This document shows positions 1 to 9,836 of a DNA stretch of 64,000 bases, piece after piece; position 1 is the first letter of the stretch, and each line of letters starts with the position of its first letter. The DNA is from Saccharopolyspora erythraea NRRL 2338. GTDB lineage: Bacteria; Actinomycetota; Actinomycetes; Mycobacteriales; Pseudonocardiaceae. The translations under genes and the position numbers were made by a program. The notes under the pieces are model-generated. The model was not told the origin of the DNA and searched no databases. It worked only from the letters and a program-made list of their open reading frames with translations. The stretch is taken from contig NC_009142.1 in NCBI RefSeq assembly GCF_000062885.1, forward strand, positions 6,003,584 through 6,067,583, read 5' to 3'.

Positions 1-90
1 CGCGGGCTCTTCATTGACGACGCACGCGAGAAAGGGTTCCCGGAACGACAGGACACTCGAGGTTGCGTCACCCGAATCGCCGGAACCGGG

Positions 91-723
91 TCAGTCAGCC
101 GCGGGCAGGCGCAGCCCGTTGTAGCCGGCGCGGGCGTCCTCGAACCGCTTGGCCACCTCGTCCCAGTCGACCACGTTCCACAGCTGCTTGACGTAGTCGG
201 CCTTGACGTTGCGGTACTGCAGGTAGTAGGCGTGCTCCCAGATGTCGAACACCAGCAGCGGCGTGGTGGCGATCGACAGGTTGGAGTGGTGGTCGCGCAG
301 CTGCTGGGTGATCAGCCGCCGACCGACCGGGTCCCAGGCCAGCACGCCCCAGCCGTTGCCCTGGATCGTGGTCGACACCGCCTCCATCTGGGCGCGGAAC
401 TTGTCGAACGACCCGAAGTCCTGGTCGATGGCCGCCGCCAGCTCCCCGGTGGGCTTGTCCCCGCCGTCGGGGCTGAGGATCTTCCACCACACCAGGTGCA
501 GCGAGTGGCCGGCCAGGTTGAACGCCAGCGTGGTCTCCAGCCCGACGATCGAGCCGAAGTCGCCCTTGTCCCGGGCCTCGGCGATCTTGTCGAGCGTGTC
601 GTTGGCGCCCTTGACGTAGGTCGCGTGGTGCTTGCTGTGGTGCAGCTCGTTGATCTCCCCCGAGATCGCGGGCTCCAGCGCCGCGTAGTCGTAATCCAAC
701 TCGGGCAGCACGTACTGAGCCAT
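91..723 (-). CDS. sodA: Superoxide dismutase, Fe/Mn family
   Basis: This 210-residue cytoplasmic enzyme disproportionates superoxide to hydrogen peroxide and oxygen. The four metal ligands of the Fe/Mn family are visible: His28 in ELHHSKHH, His76 in [10 protein letters not shown], and Asp160 and His164 in [12 protein letters not shown]. Full length and the intact C-terminal domain indicate a functional enzyme. Sequence alone does not settle Fe versus Mn; the [10 protein letters not shown] segment fits either. The ATG start is supported by GAGGAG just upstream on the minus strand. It is transcribed alone, divergently from the methyltransferase gene, with 184 bp between the two starts. Bases 1-90 downstream show no gene. 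Confidence 0.97.
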   Translation of the reverse strand: MAQYVLPELDYDYAALEPAISGEINELHHSKHHATYVKGANDTLDKIAEARDKGDFGSIVGLETTLAFNLAGHSLHLVWWKILSPDGGDKPTGELAAAIDQDFGSFDKFRAQMEAVSTTIQGNGWGVLAWDPVGRRLITQQLRDHHSNLSIATTPLLVFDIWEHAYYLQYRNVKADYVKQLWNVVDWDEVAKRFEDARAGYNGLRLPAAD

Positions 724-907
724 TCCGGACTCCTCGCATCGATCTTGGCCCTTGCGACGCCGAGTCTCGAACCTCGAGCGCGCTGGAGGTCAACGGATCA
801 GCGCGGGTGTTCTGCGTCACCGCGCCGCCGCTACCCGAACCGGCCCTGTCAGGGGCGTCGGCTCAGGCGCTAATGTGCGCGAGAACACATAGCCGACGGA
901 GGCCGTG

Positions 908-1717
908 ATGTCCGACCCGACGTGGCTCACCGCAGACCACGACCTTGACCGCCCGAACGGCGCACGGATCTACGACTTCTACCTCGGCGGCCAGAACAAC
1001 CTGCTGTGCGACCGCACCTACGCGCGCAGGTTGCTGGCGCTGGTACCGGACCTGCGCCACGCCGCGCTGGAGAACCGGGCGTGCATGCGCCGCGTGGTGC
1101 GCATGTTCGCCGAGCGCGGCATCCGGCAGTTCCTCGACCTCGGTTCCGGCATCCCCACCGCGGGCAACACCCACGAGACCGCCCGCGAGGTCGCCCCGGA
1201 CTGCCGCGTCGTCTACGTCGACAGCGAGCCGATGGCGGTCGCGCACGGCGAGCTGCTGCTGGACGGCGACCCGAACACCGCGATCGTGCGCAAGGACGTC
1301 CGCGACGTGCGGGCCGTGCTGGACGACGAGCAGACCCGGCGGCTGCTGGACTTCGACCAGCCCGTCGCGGTACTTCTGTTCGCGCTGATGCAGTTCATCC
1401 CCGACGACGACGACCCGGAGGGCATGCTCGGGCAGTACCGCGACGCGCTGGTGCCCGGCTCGTACCTCGCGCTGTCGCACCTGACCGGCGACGACCGGCC
1501 GGAGGAGATGGAGGCCGTCCGCCAGCTCACCATGCACGAGGGCAGGCCCAACACCCTGCGCAGCCGGGAGCGCGTGCGGGAGCTGCTGGCCGGCTTCGAG
1601 CTGGTGGAGCCCGGCGTGGTCCACCTCCCGCAGTGGCGGCCCGACCCGGGGCACCGCGACGACGAAATCCCCGTCGACCGGTCGATGGCCTACGTCGCCG
1701 TCGGCTGCAAACCCTGA
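908..1717 (+). CDS. SAM-dependent methyltransferase (DUF574/Methyltransf_19 family)
   Basis: This 269-residue protein belongs to the large actinomycete family of putative S-adenosylmethionine methyltransferases. Hallmarks are RIYDFYLGGQNN at residues 20-31, the SAM-binding loop FLDLGSGIPT at 75-84, and YVDSEPMAVAH at 103-113, where the acidic residue would bind the ribose. The natural substrate of this family is largely unknown, so none is assigned. A GTG directly precedes the chosen ATG, but GGAGG at 898-902 is better spaced for the ATG at 908. The gene looks monocistronic. Confidence 0.88.
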   Translation: MSDPTWLTADHDLDRPNGARIYDFYLGGQNNLLCDRTYARRLLALVPDLRHAALENRACMRRVVRMFAERGIRQFLDLGSGIPTAGNTHETAREVAPDCRVVYVDSEPMAVAHGELLLDGDPNTAIVRKDVRDVRAVLDDEQTRRLLDFDQPVAVLLFALMQFIPDDDDPEGMLGQYRDALVPGSYLALSHLTGDDRPEEMEAVRQLTMHEGRPNTLRSRERVRELLAGFELVEPGVVHLPQWRPDPGHRDDEIPVDRSMAYVAVGCKP

Positions 1718-1881
1718 GGACCGCAACGCACCGCCACACCGGCACGTCCCAGGTACGAGACGCCTGAAGTCTTTTGGCGTGCCATGACAACCCAAACGTC
1801 CCGTGGGCAGCCGGACACCGTTGGCCGGGGCGGCAATTCCCGGTGGCGACCTCAGCGGCGATGCGGACGAACCGCCCTTGC

Positions 1882-1887
1882 TAACGT
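1882..1887 (+). promoter_or_regulatory. Putative -10 element TAACGT of a leaderless gene
   Basis: TAACGT ends six bases before the GTG at 1894, the spacing expected when transcription begins at or next to the start codon. No Shine-Dalgarno sequence precedes that GTG, which is consistent with a leaderless mRNA. Confidence 0.45.
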
Positions 1888-1893
1888 GGCGGC

Positions 1894-3012
1894 GTGTCCG
1901 AGCAGACCAGCACCGCGACCTCGGCCCCCTCGGGCACCCGGAGCAAGCGCAAGATCAGCTGGGACGTGGTCCGCGCGGGCTGCGTGATGCTGGTCATGCT
2001 CTACCACGCGACGTTCCTCGGCGTCTTCCTGCACCCGGAGCTGGAAAGCCGCGAGCTGGTCTTCCCGTACCAGGTCGGGGCGAGCCTGCTGCTGCTGATC
2101 TCGGGCTACTTCGCCTGCGTGACCATCGGGCGCGGGCCGGTGCTGCGCTACTGGTGGGGCCGCGTCGCCCGGCTGCTGCCGCCCTTCCTGGCGGCGGTGG
2201 TGCTCATCTACGCGGTGATGCGGCTGTTCCCGGTGGACGGCTGGTTCGACCCGGGGTGGGGCGACCTGCTGGCCAACCTGCTCATGCTGTGGAACTGGCA
2301 CCCGCAGGACCACCCCTTCATCGACGGCTCGCACTGGACGGTGCCGTTGCAGCTCATGGGCTTCACCGCCGCGGCGCTGCTGTACCGGTCGAGCTGGGGG
2401 CGCGGCCCGCGACTGCGGGTGGTGCTGTGGGCGGCGGTGCTGCTGCCGGTCGCGCAGTGGCCGCTGCGGGTGTCCAACCCGCCGGAGCTGTACCGCATGC
2501 TCGTCGACGGCATCGGCGCGCACCGCTGGCACCTGCTGGTGGCCGGGGTGGTGATCTGGCTGTGGTCGACCCGCCGCATCGGCACACCGCACTTCTGCGC
2601 GCTGCTGGCCTCGTGCATGGTCGCCCAGGCGCTGCACAACTACTCGGAGACGCCGGAGGGCCTGGTGGCCGACTGGGGCTCGACGGTCGCGGTCTGCGCC
2701 GGGATGGTGGTCGTGGCGGCGACCGCCTACGGCCCGGACTGGAACCGGGTCGTGCCGGACTGGGTGGGCAGGCGCGTCCAGTGGTTCGCCGGGATCTCCT
2801 ACGGCGTGTTCCTCACCCACCAGACCATCGGCTACATCGTCTCGCGCAAGCTGCAGGACGCCGGTGCGGGACCGACCGCGCAGACCGCGGCGATGGTGGG
2901 CACCGGCGTGGTCGTGGGCTGGCTGCTGACCCGCGTCGTGGAACGTCCCGCGCACCGCTTCCTGATGGGCACCTACGACCGGCTGCGCCCCGGCCCCGCC
3001 AAGTCCGCCTGA
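1894..3012 (+). CDS. Acyltransferase 3 family integral membrane protein
   Basis: This 372-residue protein is predicted to be a membrane acyltransferase of the OafA/acyltransferase-3 type, which transfers acyl groups to cell-surface or secreted carbohydrates or small molecules. The family signature of an Arg and a His in the first helix is present: VRAGCVMLVMLYHA with Arg27 and His38. About ten hydrophobic helices follow, and the protein ends with a short basic tail (PAHRFLMGTYDRLR). The start is a GTG with a leaderless-type -10 box and no ribosome-binding site. No neighbouring glycosyltransferase or biosynthetic gene indicates the substrate. Confidence 0.85.
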   Translation: MSEQTSTATSAPSGTRSKRKISWDVVRAGCVMLVMLYHATFLGVFLHPELESRELVFPYQVGASLLLLISGYFACVTIGRGPVLRYWWGRVARLLPPFLAAVVLIYAVMRLFPVDGWFDPGWGDLLANLLMLWNWHPQDHPFIDGSHWTVPLQLMGFTAAALLYRSSWGRGPRLRVVLWAAVLLPVAQWPLRVSNPPELYRMLVDGIGAHRWHLLVAGVVIWLWSTRRIGTPHFCALLASCMVAQALHNYSETPEGLVADWGSTVAVCAGMVVVAATAYGPDWNRVVPDWVGRRVQWFAGISYGVFLTHQTIGYIVSRKLQDAGAGPTAQTAAMVGTGVVVGWLLTRVVERPAHRFLMGTYDRLRPGPAKSA

Positions 3013-3067
3013 GCAGCTCGCGAGGCGCTCAGCAACGCTCTCCGGGCCTCCCGGGCCTGCGCACGAC

Positions 3068-3104
3068 GCGCGGCCGGGCCCAGCACCTCCGGACCCGGCC
3101 GCGC
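3068..3104. terminator. Bidirectional hairpin between convergent genes
   Basis: GCGCGGCCGGG at 3068-3078 pairs perfectly with CCCGGCCGCGC at 3094-3104 around a 15-nt loop. It lies between the stop codons of the convergent acyltransferase and peptidase genes. There is no long T-run, as is common for actinomycete terminators. Confidence 0.6.
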
Positions 3105-3113
3105 GCGGGTGTC

Positions 3114-4487
3114 TCAGAACGGCCGGCGCTGGAGCGGGCGCTCGTCCAGCGGCGTGTCGCGCACCGACACGCCGGCATCGACACCGCCCCACCTGCGCAG
3201 CGTCGCGGTCGCCTCGTCGCGCTCCGAGGCGGGCAGCGCCTCGATGTCGGCGCCGTGGTTGCCGCCGGGAACCACGTACTTGAAGGAGTCCTCGCTGCCG
3301 GGACCCAGCTCGAACGGCTCGGTGTTCCACGGGTCGTACTCGCCGTTGACGAACATCAGCTCCGAGCCCGCCGAGCGCACCCAGTCGTCGATCTCGCCCA
3401 TCACGCCCGGCTCGAACGACATCGGGATGTCCCTGGGCACCAGCCCGCGCGGGTCGCTGAGGTCGTCGTGGTGCAGCAGGTCGGCCAGCGCCGCGTTCGA
3501 CACGCCCGGCCAGCCGAGCTGCGTGCCCGCCTGGTAGTAGTACGGCACGTACTTCTCCACGCCCTGGTCGGTGTAGGAGGAGAACTGCACGGTCTTGTCG
3601 AAGAAGGCGTAGAGGTCGTCGGTGCTCGCGCCGGCGGCCGGGATCGTCGAGCAGCCCGCCTGGCCGCCGTACTGCCAGAACGTGAACGGGGTGTCGGAGA
3701 CCACCAGCTCCAGCGCCCGGTCGATGCCGCCGATGGTCTTGTCGAAGGTGTAGCCCTCCTTCGCGGCGTAGTCGCCGAAGCGCTCGAGCATCTCGCCGCG
3801 CCGCAGCAGCGCCTCCCGCTGCGCGGTCACCAGCGCGTCCCGGCACGCCTGGTCGGTGCCGACGGTGGCCAGGAACTCGTCGTAGCCGTCGCGGTCGTTG
3901 TCGACGTCGTTGGGCGCGACGTAGGCGACCGTGCCGTCGACGTCGCCGGGGTAGAAGTGGCGGTGGTAGACCGCCGTCATCCCGCCCTTGCTGCCGCCGG
4001 TGGTGATCCACTCCTGGCCGTAGGCGGCCCTCAGCGCGTTGATGACCCGGTGCTCGTCGGTGGCCGACTGCCAGATGTCGAGCTCGTCCCAGTCGGCCGG
4101 CTCGGGCCGCGACGGCTTGAAGAACCGGTGTTCGAGGCTCACCTGGTTGCCGTCGAGCAGCTGGGTCGGCTCGGCGCGGCTGGCCTTCTCCGGCAGGTTG
4201 TACCCGCTGGTGTAGGCGACCGTGGGCCGCTCGAACCCGCGGTGGAGCAGGGTCAGCCGCTGCTGGAACACCCCGCCCGCCGGATCGCGGTGGTCGGCGG
4301 GCTGGGTGAACGTCAGGTCGAACAGCCGGAACCCCGGCTCGGTCGGCCGCTCACCCGTGATGGTGAGCCCCGGGATGCCGTCGAGCTTCTCCCGCACGTC
4401 GTCGGCCTGCGGGGCCGCTGCCGCCGGCATGCCGGTGAGCAGCAGCCCGCACGTGACGGTCGCGGTGACCAGACCACGCCACTTCAT
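3114..4487 (-). CDS. Secreted S37-family tripeptidyl aminopeptidase
   Basis: This 457-residue secreted serine peptidase resembles the Streptomyces PS-10/prolyl tri- and tetrapeptidyl aminopeptidases (peptidase family S37), which release short peptides from the N termini of extracellular polypeptides. A signal peptide is clear: MKWRGLV, a hydrophobic core, and an AAAAP cleavage region near residue 25. The nucleophile motif GGSKGG places the catalytic serine at residue 166. Candidate catalytic Asp and His are in NGEYDPWNTEP and GGNHGADIE near the C terminus. The ATG is preceded by a purine-rich GGGAGGCGAG site. It is probably a stand-alone nutrient-scavenging enzyme. Confidence 0.9.
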   Translation of the reverse strand: MKWRGLVTATVTCGLLLTGMPAAAAPQADDVREKLDGIPGLTITGERPTEPGFRLFDLTFTQPADHRDPAGGVFQQRLTLLHRGFERPTVAYTSGYNLPEKASRAEPTQLLDGNQVSLEHRFFKPSRPEPADWDELDIWQSATDEHRVINALRAAYGQEWITTGGSKGGMTAVYHRHFYPGDVDGTVAYVAPNDVDNDRDGYDEFLATVGTDQACRDALVTAQREALLRRGEMLERFGDYAAKEGYTFDKTIGGIDRALELVVSDTPFTFWQYGGQAGCSTIPAAGASTDDLYAFFDKTVQFSSYTDQGVEKYVPYYYQAGTQLGWPGVSNAALADLLHHDDLSDPRGLVPRDIPMSFEPGVMGEIDDWVRSAGSELMFVNGEYDPWNTEPFELGPGSEDSFKYVVPGGNHGADIEALPASERDEATATLRRWGGVDAGVSVRDTPLDERPLQRRPF

Positions 4488-4716
4488 CTCGCCTCCCAGC
4501 GTCTCGTGGGACCCACGTGCCAGGTCGTCCGCCGCGTGCGGCTCCCGGTGGGGGCGGCGGCGCGTGCGGCGTCCGGCCGTTGATCGGCACCGAAAGTAGC
4601 CTGGGGCATAGCGCCGAGGAAGGCGAACCGATCGTGCTGTCGTGTTCCCGCAACCGGGCGGCGGCGGGCACCGGACTCGGGCGCGGAGCAGCCCACCCGC
4701 TCACCTGGAGGTGTAC

Positions 4717-5115
4717 ATGTCCGAATCGGACCTGCCGCGGCAGGCGCTGGACGTCCTGGCGCGCCCGAACCCGGCGGTGATCGCCACCGTCAACGCCGAG
4801 GGCGACCCGGTCACGGTCGCGACCTGGTACCTGTGGGAGAACGGGCAGGTGCTGGTCAACATGGACGGTGGCCGCGCGCGGCTCAAGCACCTGCGGCGCG
4901 ACCCGCGCGTCTCGCTGACCGTGCTCAACGACGACGACTGGTACCAGCACATCAGCCTGCGCGGGAAGGTGGTCCGGATGGCCGACGACCCGGACCTGGC
5001 CGACATCGACCGCCTCGCGCGGCACTACCTCGGCAAGCCCTACCCGGACCGCGACCGGCCGCGGGTCAGCGCCTGGATCCAGGTGTCCTCCTGGCACGGC
5101 TGGAACATGGGTTGA
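4717..5115 (+). CDS. PPOX-class flavin-dependent protein (pyridoxamine 5'-phosphate oxidase fold)
   Basis: This 132-residue split-barrel protein belongs to the PPOX-like family, whose actinobacterial members often use FMN or the deazaflavin F420. It has the typical order: NPAVIATVNAEGDPVTVATWYLWENG, then NMDGGRARLKHLRRDPRVSL, then an HISLRGKV strand. I cannot tell from sequence whether it binds F420, FMN or another ligand. The reading frame extends upstream of 4717, but the ATG at 4717 has GGAGG at 4708-4712 and begins the conserved domain. No operon partner is seen. Confidence 0.85.
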   Translation: MSESDLPRQALDVLARPNPAVIATVNAEGDPVTVATWYLWENGQVLVNMDGGRARLKHLRRDPRVSLTVLNDDDWYQHISLRGKVVRMADDPDLADIDRLARHYLGKPYPDRDRPRVSAWIQVSSWHGWNMG

Positions 5116-5483
5116 CCGCTGACCGGCTCCAGGCACGCTGGCCCACCCGCCTGGTCCACGCGGTTCGCGAGGGTCTTCGCGCGTCCGGCCGCCCGCGGTC
5201 GGACGCGAATCCCGCCCGCACGTCAGTGCGAGCCGTCGCTCGTGCGCGGCTCCTGGCGTGCCGAAGGTGCGCAGAAGCGCGCGATGCCATCAGCGCAGAA
5301 CGCCCGGCGTGGCCACCAGTGCTCAGCTCGCGGCGCGGCCAAGCCCACCCGACCGGCGACCGACCGCGGAAACCGCTGGTCGAACGCTCGCGGTCGGCTG
5401 ACAGCCCCCGGACGCGCACGCCCGCGCAGGGGTGCCGTCCCGCCCCGTACCGGCACCCCGTGCGCGCTCTGCGCTCGCTGCCG
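5116..5483. other. Gene-free spacer between convergent genes
   Basis: This 368-bp stretch separates two convergent genes. The open frames in it have arginine/proline-rich compositions typical of antisense GC-rich DNA and no plausible start. A short dyad, GCGTCCG with CGGACGC near 5185-5210, could act in termination; nothing else is recognisable. Confidence 0.5.
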
Positions 5484-6458
5484 CTAAGCGCGGGCGTCGG
5501 CGTGCGCGACCTCCGGCGCGTCGGCGACCGGCTCCTCGTCGCGCTGCCTGGGCACGGCGACCTCGTCCCGCTCGATGTCAGCCATCGGCACCTGTCCGTT
5601 GTGGACGGTCGTGTCCACGTAGGTGTCGGAGTGCTCACCGGGGGCACCGGCCTCGGTGGCCGACAGGAACGGCTCGGCCGCGGCCAGCACCCGCTGCGCC
5701 CCGCGAACCCGTTCGGCCAGGTCCTGGCGCATCCGCAGCATGGTCTCGGCGTACTCGTCGGCCCGCCGGACGCGACGCTCGGCCTCCGCGGTCGCCTCCC
5801 GGACGCGGCGCTGCGCCTCCTGCCTGCTGGCGTGCTCGCGCTCGGCCTGCACCCGCATCTGCTCTTCCCGCCGGGCGGCCATCGAGATCTCGAAGTCCCG
5901 CTCGATCTGGGTCCGCCGCTCCTCGGCGTCGGTGTCGAGCTTGCGGCGGTACTGCTCTGCCTCGCGCGCCATCCGCTGGATGTCCTCGCGGGTGCGCCGC
6001 AGCGACTCGTTGCGCTGCTCCTCGGCCTGACGCCGCCACTGGTCGGCCTCGTTGACCAGGTTCTCGTAGCGGGTGCGCAGCTCGGCCGCCGACTGCTCGG
6101 CCCGCGCCCACTCGTGCTCGGCGGCGGCCTGCGCCGACGCGACGACCTCGGCGGCCTCGTCGTTGGCCAGCCGCACCATCCGGCGCATCCGGTCCGAGAG
6201 GCCCTCCTCGTCGATCGGCGTCCGGCTGACCCGGTCGAGCTGCGCTCGTAAGGACTCGATCTCGGCCCGCGACTGCTCGAGCTGCGCGGACAGGTCCGCG
6301 ACCTGGCTCAGCGCCGAGTCGCGGTCCTCGGTCAGCATCCGGACCTCGGCCTCGGTCTGCTGGAGGTAGAACTTCACCTGCGAACGCCGGAACCCGTACC
6401 AGACGGTGTCGAAATCCGCTTTCAACGGCACGAGTTCCCGGTCATCGTTGTGCCCCAC
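5484..6458 (-). CDS. DivIVA-like coiled-coil protein
   Basis: This 324-residue cytoplasmic protein is almost entirely coiled coil. The N-terminal segment around FDTVWYGFRRSQVKFYL resembles the membrane-targeting head of DivIVA/Wag31-type proteins. A long heptad-rich region, dense in Glu, Arg and Gln, follows to about residue 260, and the acidic tail looks disordered. Family members act in polar growth or filament-like cytoskeletons in mycelial actinomycetes; that role is inferred here. A GTG exists at 6473, but the GTG at 6458 has a GGGGTGAG site before it and was chosen. It reads towards the PPOX gene. Confidence 0.78.
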   Translation of the reverse strand: MGHNDDRELVPLKADFDTVWYGFRRSQVKFYLQQTEAEVRMLTEDRDSALSQVADLSAQLEQSRAEIESLRAQLDRVSRTPIDEEGLSDRMRRMVRLANDEAAEVVASAQAAAEHEWARAEQSAAELRTRYENLVNEADQWRRQAEEQRNESLRRTREDIQRMAREAEQYRRKLDTDAEERRTQIERDFEISMAARREEQMRVQAEREHASRQEAQRRVREATAEAERRVRRADEYAETMLRMRQDLAERVRGAQRVLAAAEPFLSATEAGAPGEHSDTYVDTTVHNGQVPMADIERDEVAVPRQRDEEPVADAPEVAHADARA

Positions 6459-6735
6459 GGTCTCACCCCACACTCAAGTTGATCTTCATACTGTTGCTGG
6501 GAGCGAGCCACGCCCCGACGCGGCAAATTCCGTTGTACACCCCCGAAGCGGCTTGCGATGTGCTCCGGCGGACTGAACCGGTGGAGCCGCCGCAGTCACT
6601 CTGCGCAGGGACAACGGATCGCTGCGGGCCATTGTTCACCCCGGCCCGCGATAAGATCAACTGTTCGTTCTCGGGAAAGCCGCGCGACATCCGCTGTCGG
6701 CCCGACCGACACCCGGCGCGAAATCCCTGCTCGTG

Positions 6736-7623
6736 TCAGCTCTTTTCGGCCGGGCCGAGCACGCGCCGGAAAAGCGTCTCGATTTCATCTCGTGTCGGAA
6801 CCGATTCGCGGACGACGCCCTGCAGCAGCAGCCCGCAGAACAGGGCGGACAGGACCTTGCCGGTGACCGGGTCGGTGTGGGCGGTGAACTCCTCGGCCAG
6901 CGCGGCGTCCCACTCGGTGCTCACGTGCGCCAGCGCGGGGCGGTGCAGCGCGGCGACGTAGAGCTCGTGCTCGACCACCGTGCGCGAGCGCTCCGGCCCG
7001 AGGTAGTGCAGCACCAGGTCGGCCAGCGCCGCGGCGAAGTCCGCGGAGGGGTCCAGGCCGCGGGCCCACTCGCGCAGCTGCGCGACGTCGTCGCCCGCCG
7101 CCTGGCGCAACGCCTCGGCCAGCAGGTCGTCGAGGTTGGCGAAGTAGTAGGTGGTCGATCCCAGCGGGACACCCGCGGCGGCGGCCACCGCGCGGTGGGT
7201 GAGCTTCTCGATGCCGCGCTCGGCGACGACGCTGATCGCGGCGCGGGCGATGCGCTCCCGCCGGGCGGGATCCTTCGGCCGCCCGGCCGGGCGAGCCGTG
7301 GAGGCGCGGCCGGACCTGTCGGTGGTGGACCGTCCCCCGCCGCTCGCGCGGGAGGCACCCGCGCCGGAACGCGAGGGCGCCGGACGCGGAGGTGCCGAAC
7401 GCGATGAGCGCGACGGTGCCGGACCGGTCGATGTGGACCGCGCGGAACCGCCCGAAACGGACTGCCCGGACGCGGCCTCGCCCGCCGAGGCACGGACGGC
7501 GGCACCGCCCGCCGGGGCGTGCTCCGTCCCGGCTTCGCCCGCGTGGCCGCCTCCGGCCGCGGACGCACCCGAGGCGGGCTCGCCCGGCGCGGACTGGGTG
7601 GCCGCTGGCTCCGTGGTCGACAT
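6736..7623 (-). CDS. TetR-family regulator with long low-complexity N-terminus (BetI-like position)
   Basis: This 295-residue protein is predicted to repress the divergent choline operon. The DNA-binding domain starts only near residue 115: GRPKDPARRERIARAAISVV, then a helix-turn-helix ending in PLGSTTYYFANLDDLL. Residues 1-113 are an Ala/Ser/Gly/Pro-rich extension not usual in TetR proteins, which typically have about 190-220 residues. The ATG at 7623 has AGGAGG 11 bases upstream on the minus strand and I saw no later in-frame ATG before the domain, so the extension appears real. Choline or betaine aldehyde as effector is inferred from BetI and the neighbours. Confidence 0.85.
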   Translation of the reverse strand: MSTTEPAATQSAPGEPASGASAAGGGHAGEAGTEHAPAGGAAVRASAGEAASGQSVSGGSARSTSTGPAPSRSSRSAPPRPAPSRSGAGASRASGGGRSTTDRSGRASTARPAGRPKDPARRERIARAAISVVAERGIEKLTHRAVAAAAGVPLGSTTYYFANLDDLLAEALRQAAGDDVAQLREWARGLDPSADFAAALADLVLHYLGPERSRTVVEHELYVAALHRPALAHVSTEWDAALAEEFTAHTDPVTGKVLSALFCGLLLQGVVRESVPTRDEIETLFRRVLGPAEKS

Positions 7624-8181
7624 CGCGCTCCCGTCCTCCTCGATGGGCCAGCGTTGGGCGCCCCGCGGCGCGAGGTGCCACCTACAGCGTGTCACGACGA
7701 GGGGCCGCTGCGATGCGGTCCACGTCACCCAGCGTGTGTTTGGCCTGTTCATCCAGCAGGAAGACGGCTCGTCCCGGAATTCTCGCAAGCCGATGATGTA
7801 CAGATGTACACCACCGGTGTTAGGGTCTTTCGCGGCACGAGGACGAACCCACTTCGAGGACGAAGTCGATCTGGCGCCACGCCTGCCGTGGCAGCCGACG
7901 AGAATTGCAGCGCCACCGCCTGATCGCCAGGAGGTGAGTTTCACGGCACGATGTGCTGGTGGCGGATGAGAAAAGAATCGAAGCCCGCGCCCAGATCGTT
8001 CCGGCGGCCCATTCGATTCCCGGCCGCTGTTCGTCCCCGCCGCGCCGACCGCAGGTGAACCGCCCGCATCGACGTCAACCGCGTGCGAGCCGGGCCCTCG
8101 CGCGTCCGGCACCGGCCGTGCCGCAGAACCGGAATTCGCGAAGAAGTCAACAAGAACGACAAAACGGGGAATAGGACATCC
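7624..8181. promoter_or_regulatory. Divergent control region between tetR and the choline operon
   Basis: This 558-bp intergenic region holds a near-perfect dyad, TGTACAGATGTACA at 7797-7810, the best candidate TetR operator here. TAGGGT at 7821-7826 could be a -10 element for the plus-strand operon, which would give it an untranslated leader of about 350 nt. A small open frame from a GTG at 7953 to 8174 and a strong AGGAGG near 7931 lie in that leader, but composition does not support a protein. No known riboswitch motif was recognised. Confidence 0.5.
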
Positions 8182-9669
<1,488 letters not shown>

Positions 9670-9781
9670 TTCTCCGTTCTTTCCACACAGTCCGGAAACC
9701 GGAGGAATCGGCACCAATCAATTCACCGCCGCCGACCAGGCGGCATTTCTCAACAGATCGCGCAGCAACCACCCGTGTCCG

Positions 9782-9812
9782 CCCTCTCCGACGCATCCGG
9801 CGTCGGGGAGGG
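9782..9812 (+). repeat. Intercistronic hairpin in the choline operon
   Basis: CCCTCTCCGACGC at 9782-9794 and the complementary segment at 9800-9812 form a 13-bp stem, with one G-T pair, around a 5-nt loop. It sits 24 bp before the permease start and just upstream of its AAAGGAG ribosome site. It could stabilise the upstream message or partly terminate transcription. Confidence 0.55.
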
Positions 9813-9836
9813 AAGACCGGGAAAGGAGTTCGGGGC

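Noticed and set aside
7953-8174. A 73-codon ORF in the leader of the choline operon
   Set aside because: Composition (Arg/Pro/Gln-rich) and lack of a spaced ribosome site argue against coding; a regulatory leader peptide cannot be excluded.
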